Below are positions 21,791 to 33,902 of a stretch of DNA of 64,000 nucleotides, one piece after another; positions within the stretch are counted from its first letter, which is position 1; every line of letters starts with the position of its first letter. The DNA is from Nepenthes gracilis (Eukaryota > Streptophyta > Magnoliopsida > Caryophyllales > Nepenthaceae). The stretch is taken from positions 4,169,556-4,233,555 of the forward strand of contig BSYO01000038.1 in assembly GCA_033239525.1 (NCBI GenBank). The letters run 5' to 3'. A program made the translations under genes and the position numbers. The notes beneath the pieces are model-generated. The model saw nothing but the letters and a program-made list of their open reading frames with translations, had not been told where the DNA came from and did not search any database.

Positions 21791-23229
21791 AAAGACATTG
21801 ATGCTGTTTGATATGTCCAGTTATGCTGAGAGATGAGACTAATACTTCCTGTGGCGAGAAGCCAGTTAGAAACATCCCCACAAGCCAATTATCACCTATC
21901 GAGCCTTGCAAAGAGTCCAACCCCTCCACACTATATTGCCCAACATGGAGTATTGCAGATGTGTTCCAAGAGTTGGTAAACTTTTAAATCCCCTACTCTA
22001 ATCAAGTTAATATTGACTCCGGTTTTGAAAAAATATTTTGGGAGCAAAATCCGGGCCTCTATGACTCTATTGTTAGTGGCAAGGTGAACCAAGGTTGTGA
22101 CATTCAGATTTAGATCCCACATCTTCTTTTCTTTAATTGTAAAAGGAGTTTTTAACTCGAAATTTGATGTTTAAAACTTATGAATTTTAATACACTATTT
22201 TCTCCCGATTATCTATATTTTCTAATTATTTACAGAATTATATCTTTTAATTGTTCTTCTTTTAGATAATAAGCTACATTTAAGTTGGCTATCTAATATG
22301 TACGTGAGAAACAACTTTGATTTTTTTTTAAAAATGGATAAAGTCTTGACTTAAAAAATCCAATCTAGCATACACGAACACAAACAAGAGATCATATGAT
22401 TGGGATATCATCCGAGTTATTTTTTTCATTTCGTAAGCTAGAATTGTATTAAAGAAATTATAATACAAAAAAATGATATTTAAATATGTTAGAAGACGAG
22501 TTCAGGGTTCAATAACAAGCCTGAATTTGTGCCTTAAGAGGATCCTTATAAAAAGACATAGGAGAGTGATTCTAAAAGTATAACATTGATAGGAATAATA
22601 ATTATCTCTTGGTTTAAATTTTAGAAACCAAATCTTCGTATTCCCCTTAGAAGAAGAGCATGAAGATGAAAGATAATTTATGGTAGAATGTGTTTTCAGA
22701 AGTGGTTCAATTCTGGTAGACTTTGTTGGTTAATTTCGGAGCCTATGGATTTGTTAAAACTTACTCGATTGACCTGTATTTTTCTGTTTAGAAGGATTTT
22801 TTATATATAAAGGCATAAACTATTTAATTTTTCTATTTTTATTTTTTTAAAAAATATATTTATAACGAAACTAAGACGGTTTCATTCTTCTAGTAAAAAG
22901 ATATTTTTAACTTAAGATTCGGTATATTTATTAGGTGACTAATATTATAAGATCACCATTTAGATAACCTTTAGATATTTATTTTTTGAGTTTATTTCTT
23001 TATTTAGCTTATATAGATCATAGCACGTCACATAAATCGAATGTATTTGAACTATATTTTTAGAGAGCGAATTATATGATTATTGTAGACAATGAAGTAT
23101 GATAACCCAAAAATCAATTGACTGAAATACTGATCTGACCGTCCATTTGTGTGAACAATTGAATATGCGATGCGCAGTCACAAAAGTTCGCATATCGGGG
23201 AGTGCAGGCTTAGAGCCACTAGTAAATCA
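21791..23229. other. AT-rich intergenic DNA
   Basis: No gene, RNA gene or array recognised. Short frames at 21700-22122 (minus) show no familiar motif. Confidence 0.45.
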
Positions 23230-23520
23230 GTTTTTTCAGCTTTTGTATAGGCATATGGGCTGGGTCTTTAGTAGGTGATTGTCCGAATAGGATAATTGTA
23301 TTACTGTTCCTTAGTAATGTTTTTTTATTTTTATGACATGTTCATGTTGCTCGGGGTAAGCTCCAATGTCTTATTTTATCTTTAAATCGGAAAAATACTT
23401 GGAGACTGAACACAATTTTATTTTATTTTATTTTATTTTAATATAATTTATTTACTTACAAAAAAAAAAAAAGAATATGAGACCTTGCAAATCATGTGAT
23501 TGAATATAAAATGTCACCTA
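23230..23520 (+). repeat. copia-like terminal remnant, related to 60727-61020
   Basis: The segment TGTTGCTCGGGGTAAGCTCC, then AATCGGAAAAATACTTGGAG, a pentanucleotide (ATTTT)n run at 23415-23440 and CTTACTTACAAAAAA-like sequence parallels 60790-60960 (GTTGCTCGGGGGATACCCTA, AGTCGGCAAAATACTTGGGG, CTTACTTACTAAAAAA). I infer two old copies of the 3' untranslated part of the same retrotransposon. Confidence 0.45.
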
Positions 23521-24260
23521 CCGGTTAGAATTTTTAGACTATATTTGATTAATGAAATTGATTATATTTTACTCGGTATTATATAACTCTATAAATTTAA
23601 ATATTATATTCTTTGACTTGAGTGAAAATAAGTATTCTCCATTGAATAATTATATTTTAATAATGTGATAAATAGCGGCCACTAATTAGGTATTATATAA
23701 CATCCTAGATTAGGGCTTAGGCCAGGGGACCATTGTTGCTTAATTAATAATTTGATTGTATAAGTTATTTTTTAAAAATTCTAATTATAATAAAGTTTAG
23801 TATTATTCAAATTTTGTCGGAAAATAGTATGATAATTTGGATTTAATGGACAGAGGATTAGAGTAGATCTATTTTTTAATGCGCTAGACAAAGAGAGGAT
23901 TGATAGAGACCATTATTTAAAGAGATAGAGAAAATTATTATTTAAATTTAAATTATTTATTTTAAAATAAATAATTATAATTTAATTATTTTTATAAAGG
24001 TTAAAATTAATTAATTAATTAAATTATAATTATTAATTTAAATATTGGTAATTTAAATTTAGAAAATAATTTTTTTATCCTTTTAAAAATTAGAACTCCC
24101 CTGACAATGGAATTGGTTAACCATGAAAATATTTGTCATTTTTTTAAAGTGAAATGGCCTCTTTAATTTACTTTTTTATTTTATTTTAAAAACTACAATA
24201 AATTTTATACAGATAATAAATTATAAAAAAATTATTAGTAAATATAATACACTATCTTTA
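23521..24260. other. AT-rich intergenic DNA
   Basis: Very AT-rich, with no convincing gene. It ends in an (AT)n tract at about 24261-24278. Confidence 0.45.
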
Positions 24261-24278
24261 ATATATATATATATATAT

Positions 24279-24640
24279 TTTTGTTGACCCCACATGCACG
24301 AGAAAGAAGGTGGCACGTGTCGAGTGGGTATAGGGTGGACCAGCCACGGCGGAATATGTCTGGGACGGCAGAGGCGTCTGGGCTGTCTACGCTGCAACGC
24401 TCGCGACCGCACGATGTGGTTGTCGTCTTCGTAAATTAATCATTAAAAAGCGACGTCGAGAAATTTCGTGCCGTACGCGACGAGACGACTCCCCGTATTT
24501 TTGTTGCCGACCGCGGCGGCGGCTTCGGCGAGTAGCTGGTGGCGGTCATACTTTTTAATGATTGCCCACCTATGTCAAACGGCGCCGTTACGGTGCACAT
24601 TTGCTCGGCTGTCTTCATTCTTTGTTTTATAAATATTTTT
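24279..24640. other. isolated GC-rich, CpG-rich island
   Basis: About 360 bp with many CG dinucleotides (for example CGGCGCCGTTACGG near 24580) inside a very AT-rich region. Open frames exist on the minus strand (24221-24412 and 24436-24618), but neither shows a recognisable motif. It may be a promoter-proximal exon or regulatory piece of a decayed host gene, or a DNA-transposon scrap. I cannot decide. Confidence 0.35.
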
Positions 24641-26090
24641 GTAAAACAAATGTTAAATATAAATTTTTTAAATATTTTTTAAGAAATCCTTTTATATAAA
24701 GATAATTTTTTGAAAAAATTATTCAAATACATAAAAAAGGGCAAATATAAAAATTAACAATTTTACCAGACTATAAAAATACCATAAAAAATATATATTT
24801 TAAAATAGATAAAAAATTAGATTTTTGGTTAAATTATTAATTTTTTTTAAAATAATTTTTATTCGGAGTATAATCATAAATAAAAAAAAATATAAGTTTA
24901 AATTTGAAAACCATTAAATTTATTATCCTTATTTTATTAATGTATATAAAATTAAGATTTATATTTTTTTCTTTTACTTGTGTAAGGTATATTTCCGGGG
25001 AGCGCTTGACGACGGTGATGGAATGGACGTGAGGATGATAGTTTGGACGGTGGCGATGAAAGATGGACGGTGGCGATATCTCCATCGGAGGAGCTTAAAT
25101 TTAAAATAAAAAATAAAAAATTAAAAAAAAATAAATAAAGGGATTCGACGAGTTTCGATTGGATAATTGACTTGTAAAGGCGAGTCAGAGTTTGATTCGT
25201 TGTCCGTTCATCACGCGCCATGCTACGTCGTTTTCGTTGTCCCTTCTCGTTCACTCAGAACTTCTAATCAACTTTACTGGATGCCGATAATTCCAGGAAA
25301 TTTCCAGAAACAAAAATAAAGAAAAATTATGTCGGAAATATTTGAGCCAGCCAATTGGCCTTTGGATTGTCTCTCCACTTTCCTCTTTTTTTTTTTTTCC
25401 CTTAAATGCGATTTATCTGTCAAAATAAATTTTCATGTGTTAGGATGGTGGGTTTCTATTTTATTTTTTAAAAATATTTAACAATGTATAAAAAAAATTA
25501 GTTACAAAATAACTATGATAATAAAAATAGTAAATATTAAATATTTTATTGTTTAAAATCTTCTTATAATATATATATATATATAAAATTCAGTTTTGAT
25601 TTAATACTCGACAATTTCTAAGAAGATAAAATAATAAAAATTATCGCTCCTATTCTAAGGCAGATCATAACTCTAATTTGGCTAACGTGATTGATAAACA
25701 TGGGCAACAATTAGTGAAAATCGGTTGCTTTTCTTACTTGAATTGACAGTTCACTATTGGTTTTGGATTTAGTAATCTCTTATGCTGTTATTGATATTAG
25801 AGGATAAGTGCTTCTATTTCATATGATGTAATGGGGAATATGAATATGAACCTTTTTTATATATCTTATTTTTTAAAATTTCTATACTTATATATATATA
25901 AAAAAGAATATAATAGTAAGGTTATAGACAATAGATTATCTAATGTGTTGGTTGTGGCCCAAACACGGCTGACCCTGCCCATAGTTAATGGAAGGCTCAA
26001 GTCTAAGTGGCCCGAATAAGAGAAAATAGGATCGATTTGGCCTTTCAAATAACGACTCAATAGGGTATTAAATGAGAGCTTCATTTTAAT
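24641..26090. other. AT-rich intergenic DNA
   Basis: This holds a small less AT-rich patch (24990-25300) in which GATGGACGGTGGCGAT occurs twice in tandem near 25045-25080, and (AT)n runs near 25570 and 25890. No gene is supported. Confidence 0.4.
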
Positions 26091-26099
26091 AAATAATTA

Positions 26100-26560
26100 C
26101 GGTAAACTGTACACATAAATGATCCGATCTAAAAACGATCAAAATGATACCCCTATTAACATCCGAACGGATTCCAAATTGATTCAAATAATTGTTATAT
26201 GCCAAAAGAAATGCCTTCTATCTAACACGTTCCAAGACAGACTGTAGTTTTGGGGCTAACTAATCAGTTAGAACCCCATCTATAAAATTATATCTTCCTA
26301 AATTAAGAGTGGGAAGACATCTGAAGAGACTCTAACAAATATTACATTGAAAAAGGAGGCAAGTCCTCAAAATTTATACTCATCCTCTTCCTCCATTAGT
26401 TTACGCTTATTTTCTTTTTTTGCATCTTTCAATTTTTATAATAAAGATAATTGCTTTTAATATCGGAAGATATATTAGAGAGTGAACTTTGTATTCCTTT
26501 TACAAATCATTTAATTTGTTATGGTATACAGGATCAGAATTTTTAATTACGAAATCCCAA
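26100..26560 (+). repeat. weak LTR-like remnant
   Basis: This contains a TATAAAATTATATC-like element (26281-26296), a pyrimidine-rich leader (26380-26430) and TTTTAATATCGGAAGATATAT (26456-26476), which resembles sequence near 9520-9545 and 41130-41155. It is probably an old solo LTR of a family seen three times in the window. Ends are not defined. Confidence 0.35.
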
Positions 26561-26644
26561 CTCATTGCTACTCGATTCATTTGAAAAATGCTGTTGACTC
26601 ATTAATTAGTACGACAATTTGAGTTCTAAGGATACATCATAATG

Positions 26645-26765
26645 AATATTCGATTTCGCTTTTGGAGAATAAACAACTGTAATTCGATGTAAAATGGCCA
26701 CAAAGCAAATATTCTTGATTAGTTAACTATAAAGCCAATTTAGAATGGCTAACAATTGAGATTGA
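26645..26765. repeat. direct repeat, copy 1
   Basis: This shares TTTGGAGAATAA-type sequence and GATTAGTTAACTATAAAGCC with 28063-28195, including CCAATTTAGAAxGGCTAA. The second copy starts just after the solo LTR at 27213-28054. The pair probably represents a tandem duplication of an intergenic or 3'-UTR segment later split by the LTR. Confidence 0.65.
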
Positions 26766-27212
26766 AATGAAGAATTTCACCAAATTTCGACGTGTTATTA
26801 TTAAAGTCGACATATGAGACAATGATATTACATATTTTCAATGCCCAGGGAAGGAAAATTAGATTGATGCCGTTGTCTATATCTTTCAATGAGAAGGTAA
26901 TCACAGTAACACGAGTCTTACTTTTACAGGTATACATTACTATATTTTTATTCATTAAAACAACGTTTCAAAGTTAAAAGAGTTTTTCACTTTACTCACT
27001 CTAACTTGTTTAGATATGTTGTTATCATGTGGACTTTTAATCATACAATCCATCAATATATGATACATTGTCTCCAAATAAAAACAACATATAGTAATAC
27101 TTATAGATATACGGTAGTAAGTTATTTTAAAAAAGATATCTAAATAGGATTAAAAAATCATAATCTAGAATTTGACAGTCTAGTTATGATCTGCCGCTTC
27201 TCTTCTAGTTCG

Positions 27213-28054
27213 TGTTGGGAAAAGGGTGTTGGTCAAGTAGTAAAATCAAGAGGATGATGATGACAATAATTACACACACAACAGAGAAAACGGAAAGAAC
27301 TAGAAATACATAATTTTACGGAAAAATTTTCTTCTGAATAAGAGGGAGAAAATCACGAAATATTTAGTTTATAAAAATTTTATTATGTAAAATTTGGTTA
27401 TAGTAACCCTGGTGACATAAACCCCCAGAGAATAAGAGTAAAGCACCATTCATTTGTTTTTCTGTGTTTCTTCACTTCCGCCCACTCTTGCACTCTGCAT
27501 ACATATATATATGTAAGGTACCGGATGACTACCCATTCTGTAAGGTGGTTGTGTGCAATACAGAGCCTGCCACCTACTTTACAAAATCGCATTTCTGTCG
27601 AAAACAATTGACTTGCTCTATAGAGTTAGTTATCAACTCTGAAGGTTAACTCCCTAATCTCTAAAACCGTCTGTATATAGTTTACAGATAACGAATTATT
27701 CCAGACAAGCTATCCTCAACCATTAACTAATATCCTTGGCCATCACCCGTATCCTCGGCCGTCAGTTAGAGTCATCGGTCATCGGTGTTTGACTTGCCTT
27801 GTAACTTTATCCTGGTGGTACAACTCCAGCAATTTTTCATTTCTCCGACCTTGTGATCCTCTCCGGCCTTATGAACCTCTTTAGAATTTCACTCCGAAAA
27901 TTCCGCTCAGGAAATTTCTACATTGAAAATTTTCACTTCAGCAAAATGTAACCACTCCGACATTTTTTCCATTTCAGATCACATTACTGCGTGCGCTTGC
28001 ATGTGCAACGAATACAATAATACTTTTCACATGGTAGTAACTCATTTCCCAATA
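27213..28054. repeat. solo LTR with terminal inverted ends TGTTGGGAAA...TTTCCCAATA
   Basis: 842 bp. The ends are near-perfect inverted repeats (TGTTGGGAAA and TTTCCCAATA, the last base pair of the canonical TTTCCCAACA being changed), typical of copia-type LTRs. The flanks are GTTCG (27208-27212) and GTTCA (28055-28059), a 5-bp target duplication with one mismatch. There is no internal region, so it is a solo LTR left by recombination. It lies in front of the second direct repeat copy. Confidence 0.72.
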
Positions 28055-28062
28055 GTTCATCT

Positions 28063-28195
28063 GATATTCGATTTTGCATTTGGAGAATAAGCACAAATAA
28101 TTCTAAAACAACTTAATTCAGAATAGACCCAAGGCAAATATTGTTAATTAGTTAACTGTAAAGCCAATTTAGAAAGGCTAAAGTGGATAGAGATA
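28063..28195. repeat. direct repeat, copy 2
   Basis: The counterpart of 26645-26765. On the minus strand it follows the end of the pseudogene fragment at 28177-28428, so it may be that gene's 3' untranslated region. Confidence 0.65.
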
Positions 28196-28428
28196 GAAAT
28201 TTGTATCAAGCCAGGATGTCACTGTTAGGGTGATATCTCTAGAGATGGCTACACTCGTTCCTGGTAAACGAATGCTCTTCAAATTGGTACCGAAAGCTGA
28301 GTTAATTCCTATCACCCATGCTGCTTTTTCGGTTTAAAAGTAATCAATGGAGACTAGTGCCTTTACTTCCATCCCAACCACAACAACCTCTGTTGGTTTG
28401 TCTGGAAACTCGAACGTGTGCTTCACTA
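28177..28428 (-). pseudogene. unidentified host-like coding fragment
   Basis: The minus-strand frame of 84 codons has one internal TAA and reads like real protein: HTFEFPDKPTEVVVVGMEV, then AAWVIGINSAFGTNL and LPGTSVAISRDITLTVTSWL, ending at a TAG at 28177. It has alternating hydrophobic and polar residues suggestive of beta structure. I do not recognise the family. It is the C-terminal end of a gene whose upstream exons are not apparent. Confidence 0.4.
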
Positions 28429-28499
28429 GGGTATACAATATCAATTAAAATTGACAGAAAATGGAATCAAAATTATTGAAGTCCCATGCCAATATTTCA

Positions 28500-31400
28500 T
28501 TCTATTTTGGTTGTCTAGAGAATACTTGCTTTGATATGTTCACTTCTGATAATAATGTAAAAATAAAATTACAAAAAAAAAAAAAAAGAAGGTGTTCTAG
28601 CACATAGGATTATAATGGTGTGAGATTTGAGTACATATGTTCATCCTAATTAAATTGTTATGAGTTGAATTATTAAGCTATATTATAAATAATAATGTAA
28701 AACAAATCATGAATGAAGTATTTGATCCATGCTAACATTAGTTTTATGGAAGAATAAGAGATCAATTTTTCTTTCTTTGCTATTTCTCCCTTTTATTAAT
28801 GAGATTAATCAAAATTTCTAATTAAAAGTATTCCTTTTTATTTTTATTTTTCCTATTGAAGGCTAAATCAAAACTTAAAAAGTTAAAAAATGTACTCTAA
28901 TAAGACTGTAACTTAAATAAAATAGAAAAAACTGCTCCATAACGGACTCTATGAGGGTATAAAAATGATCAATTTCTTAATTGTTTAAATAACAATCTTT
29001 TAATCATTGATTGACCCTATTAAATTAATAACATATTTGATAAAAATATAACCAAACTTTATAAAATTGAAACATTTGATTATTTTTATCGATAACTAAA
29101 TATATATTTCATGTCATATGATATAATATTTATACCGATAGGTATTAGAAGTTTGTTCACTTACCCTAATATTACGGCAAATAACTTTACTGTTACTCAA
29201 TTAAAGTTTTGGCTAAAGAAATGAACAAAGAATGATAACTATTGCATATATGTAGCCATTATTTCTATTGAGTTTTGAGGTGCTTTACAATCTGCTAGTA
29301 CTTGCCATGGGCATGATTGGACTATAAAAAGGCACATCAAAGGGAAAGGAAGAGGCCCCTATCCTTAAGCGAAGGACCACTTGTTTAATATATGGAATTC
29401 TTCAGTATCGCAACCCCCCCACCCCCCTCTTTTGGGGTAGTATGCATTAAATTCATTAATTATTCATTCAAATTGATGCCAATAGAAAAGAAACTCAGAT
29501 ACAAGGTTACTTTGGATTAGTTTCCTAATCAAATTAATACATGTTCTCGTAGGAAAAATTATAAAATCTACATACCATAAATATAAATAAGAGGTCATAT
29601 AATTATGATAAATCCTTAAGGTTCCTTTTGGCACTGAAGTAAGCAATAAGTTAGACAAATTATAATATATGAAAATAGAGGAATTAGTCTCTATTAGGCA
29701 GTAGGACCTTGAGAATGATAGTTATAAAATCCTCTTTGAGGGGAGATGGATCGGGCCTCATTGGAGGACTTGCTCCATTGCCCAATATGGCGTTTTTGGG
29801 CAACAAGATTTGACAGAGATGAATGTATGTAGTTATAGGCTTCTTGGGTAGAAATCATTATAGTGAAATAATATAACATCTTGGATATTCTAAATTTTTG
29901 GGTCAAAGTTAATTTTATTGTGTATGGAATAATGTAATTTATGGCAACAAAATTAAGTTCATTTGGTCCATTATTTATTTAAGTGAAGTTTGAACATAAG
30001 AAAATGGATGCTTAGGCTAGTTTTCAATCTTTAGGTTGAATGGTAGTTCAGGCAGTTATCTGTATAAATAGTTTTCATGTCAAACTTTTAAAAGGTAGTA
30101 AGATGCCCATTTTCTTATGGATAAGAATGTTTAGAAGTCGGCATCAAAATTTAGGATTCAAGTTCATGGATGGGATGGGTTAGAAATTGAATTAAAATGG
30201 ATGTTGATAGATTTGAATTAAAATGGATGTTGATAAGAATGCTTAGGCTAGCTTTCAATCCAAGTAAATTTATATTTTCTTATTGTAAGCCATAGTTTCC
30301 CATCTTCTTTGAAAATTCAAATTTTCTTCTTGTAGAAATGAGATAAATAGATACACTTCAAATCTTTTATTCGCCATTTCAAGATATGGTATTTACGTAG
30401 TCCAAAAATTATAGCAGTTCGAATAATATGTTAAATAGTAAGTAAAAATTAGTGTGAGTTCTAAAATTAATGGAGGGTTAGAAAAAATTGCATGAATATG
30501 GAAATAGACTTGAAAGCGAATTATTTATACTCAAATCTACGGATATATTCGGTTGGACTGTATTTGAGTAGATAATATTTGCTATTATCTCATATTTTAA
30601 ATATTTGCAAGAATATTTAATTTTTTCAATTTTGGAATACTAACCTTAAAATAGTTCATTTGTGAATATCAAGCTTCAAAAGTATTGAGTAAGCCATGGT
30701 TGGTGCATGCAAGCCTTGATTCTTTATGTTTGTTAGATTTTTACTAATTGAAAACTAAAATAACTTTTTTTTCTGAAATATAGCATTTGAACATCACTTG
30801 AATATCAAATATGTAATTGAGCATGCGACTCAGCGTCTAAATGTCAGTCTAGTAAATTGTTGTCGGAGTTTTGAAAATTTTTGAAATTCTTAGAGTCCTT
30901 GTTCATTAATTTGATGTCTGGCTATTGAGATTGTTTCCTTTGATTAAGGTTATGGTTAAGATGAAGAAAATTATATGAAAATATTATAATATTAGAGAAT
31001 ATAAAACCTGTTAGATTTAGGAGTAGTAGATAGGGTTTTGATAATGATTTTCATATCTCGGTGGTTTTTAAGGTTGATGTTTTGTCGTGGGATACTTACA
31101 TCATATAACCATTGAATGTGATCTCGGAGGACATCGGCAAGCGGCATTGTATTAAAAGGTAATCATGCCATGAGGACTAGGTCAAGTTGTTGCATAAATT
31201 CTCTTGGAAGTCATAGTGATTTTGTGTAATTCACATCGCTAGGTGAGAGATATTTGTTAGCCTTTGGTTAAAATGTCAAATAAAGTTCATGGAGATTGTA
31301 TTGATATTCTCATAGAATTTTTATAATCTCAGCTGTGTAGAAATTTATAAATCTAGTCTCCTTTTATCTTATTGGTGATTTTTTGATATCTTTCATCTTG

Positions 31401-31814
31401 TTTGTCAGTTGATATATACTTGGGATACAGTGTTGGATTCTTGAATATCATTTTCATGGTCATTAGTTGATTATATCATATTGATATATTATTAGATCGT
31501 GCATGTAGTCTCTATACTGTCGTTTATATTATTTCCCTATATAATGTATTGGCATTCAATTCCCACCTCGATCAATCTTCAAAGCACAATCGATGAGCCA
31601 TGAATGTTGCCATGGCATGAAATTGTCAAATATCCATGTCAATTTTACTTGGCATATGCATCAAGCCCATAAAAGGCTTAGCTATTTGACAACCATCAAG
31701 CCACATAAGTTTGACCAATTAGAGAAAAAGGGTAGTCAATAAGGATAATTAATTAGGACATTTGCAGTTAGATTCATGGCTACAAATTCGATCTTGTTAT
31801 AATTTTTTAAATAC
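28500..31814. other. AT-rich intergenic DNA
   Basis: 3.3 kb without a supported gene. A C-rich run occurs at 29414-29432, and a 26-bp unit GAATTAAAATGGATGTTGAT is repeated in tandem at about 30186-30237. Nothing else is recognised. Confidence 0.45.
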
Positions 31815-32070
31815 GTTGTGTATTATTTTTGTTGGTAATTTTGGCCGAAACTCATAGATGGAGATTAAAATTCTCCGTTATTGATACAAAATACTGGCTT
31901 TCTTTCGTATTGAATAATCTGTGAAATCCAAAACCTCCAAATGTTGTGTATTATTTTTGCTGGTAAGGTTGGCCAAACTTATAGATGGAGATGAAAATTC
32001 CCCGTTAACGATAAAAAATACTAGCTTTATTTTGCATCGAATTAGGTAGAAAACCCAGAACTTCCAAATG
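31815..32070. repeat. 127-bp tandem duplication
   Basis: Two adjacent copies start at 31815 and 31942. Both contain GTTGTGTATTATTTTT, ATAGATGGAGAT and TCCGTTA or CCCGTTA, and end near CTTCCAAATG or CCTCCAAATG. They are diverged by substitutions. There is no coding potential. Confidence 0.75.
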
Positions 32071-32252
32071 TGTTCCCTTAACTTTTATTTATTTTTTTTT
32101 TTTTTGTGAGGGTAAATGTTTAAAAACAAACTATGTCAATAACATTATCTTTCTGTATTGATGACTATATGATTATTTTAATATGATTTTTGAGATATTT
32201 ATGATAATATTTGGTGTATTTTTAAACCAATAATAATAATAGTAATAATTAT

Positions 32253-33720
32253 TATTGCATCTCGGGTCCTTGGTTATTATACAGATTAGGGAGCCTTCCA
32301 ATCTTCCATTGCAAGTTGATCCGGATCGGGTCCGATCTTCATCGCTAATAACCTGAAACTTGCACAGTACAAATCATAAATAAGAGGTCAACGGGAGGCT
32401 ATCCTCCGTTAACATTTCGACACTCAAGTTAAAAATATTTTACAATAAACGGAGAAATGCATGTTTAAAGGTAAATATGGTGGGAGTGCAAAGATGCAGT
32501 GATGAGGAGAGTGTGAAAGAGATGTATTAGGAGGTTTGAGTTCCATGAATGTAGAGCTCAAGATGGGGAGGTGGCGGTTTAGATGGATACCTCTTACCCG
32601 CGGAGGCGGTTCACCAGAGGTGTGCTATGGTTGGAGGCGAAGTTCTCCTTAGTGGTTAATATCCACATGTGGATACGCCGGGGGCGTTATAGATTAGTCG
32701 GGATCCCGGTCCGGTGTGCGCTCAACGAGAGTCCCGACTGGGGAGGTGTGTTGACTCTTTCTTGGGACAGACGAGCCTATGGAGAGGTGCCAGAGAAAAC
32801 CTTAAAGCTTGTGTAGGCGGCGAGTTCTTAGGTCAAAGAGGAGAAGGACTGGGAACCCGTTTTGGGGTTGTTGGTCGACATCCTCAGGAACAAACCGTGA
32901 GGCCTGTAAGTTGGACGGCGCGGTTCTCCAAGGCAGCAGGTGGGACGCTTGAAGTTCTCCCGAGGCCAAAGAGGACAATATCCCGGGGCGGAGGGCTGCG
33001 TGGCTCAAAGACGGAGGGCTCTTGGGATGGAGGTGTGCTCCGATCTCTTAGGACGGAAGCTGAGGGCTCGGAAGTGAAGGAGGGACGAGAGAGGTGCATC
33101 TCGTAGAGGAGCAACTTAGAGGAGAAGGACTAAGTTGCCTCGGTGGATTAACCTCCCAGAAGGGGGTTGAGAGCCTCTTGGCTTAGGGCGGAGGGCTCGT
33201 GGCCTCCAAGATGGATCGGAGGAGGGCTCTGAGAGCTTCGGAGGGCCTAGGGTGGAAGGCTACTAGCCCCGGTTAGGGGGAAGGTGAGAGCCTGGGGGAG
33301 GAGGCGAGAGCCTCTTGGCGGCGGAAGGCCGCTGGCCTCTCTAGATTAGAAGAGGGTTGAGAGCCTCCCTAGCGGTGGAAGGTCGGTGGAGGAGGGTTGA
33401 GCTGGCCTTGAGAGCTTCTTGGGCTTTTGGAAGAGGGTGGTGGCCTCCGGCCTTTGGATTGGAGGAGGGTTGAGAGCATTCTTGCTTTCTTTGGAGATTA
33501 GCTACCAACAGCTACACCCTTCTCCAAACCATCCGGAGCCTTATGGAACTTTTTGAGCTTCTTCGAGGTTCTCTGCTTGTCCTTCAAAGTTTGAGAGTGT
33601 TTATTTTTATAGAGAAATTTGCAAATACACTATTTCTTCAAAAATAATGTGAGACTTTTACTTTGAAATAATTATGTTGGGTTGTGAGTTTACTACCGGG
33701 TCTGACCTATTGGGCCCATA
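32253..33720. repeat. solo LTR of a Tat-type family, with GC-rich expansion
   Basis: The left end (TATTGCATCTCGGGTCCTTGG, then CAGATTAGGGAGCC) is clearly related to the LTRs at 42239 and 53501 (TGTTGCGTTCCGGGTCCTCGG). The flanking 5 bp are ATTAT on both sides (32248-32252 and 33721-33725), although the left flank lies in an AAT repeat and is low complexity. At 32580-33480 the LTR holds a purine- and GC-rich stretch made of irregular GGAGGGxTGAGAGCCT units. No internal region follows. Confidence 0.65.
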
Positions 33721-33902
33721 ATTATATTTTAACTTGTTAGATTTTGTATTTTTTTGATTTTTTTAAGACAGATTTCAAAAGTTCAATAGTATTTATTAGA
33801 GAAGCCTAATAATTTTCTTTCGATAATCAAATCAAAATTGCATTAATCAAACTATAAATAGCTAAGAAAAATGAGTGAGGAAATATTTATTTTTTGGGGG
33901 AA

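Noticed and set aside
32714..33106. 130-codon + frame with Gly/Arg/Glu-rich composition
   Set aside because: It lies inside the expanded solo LTR and is made of irregular purine-rich repeats.
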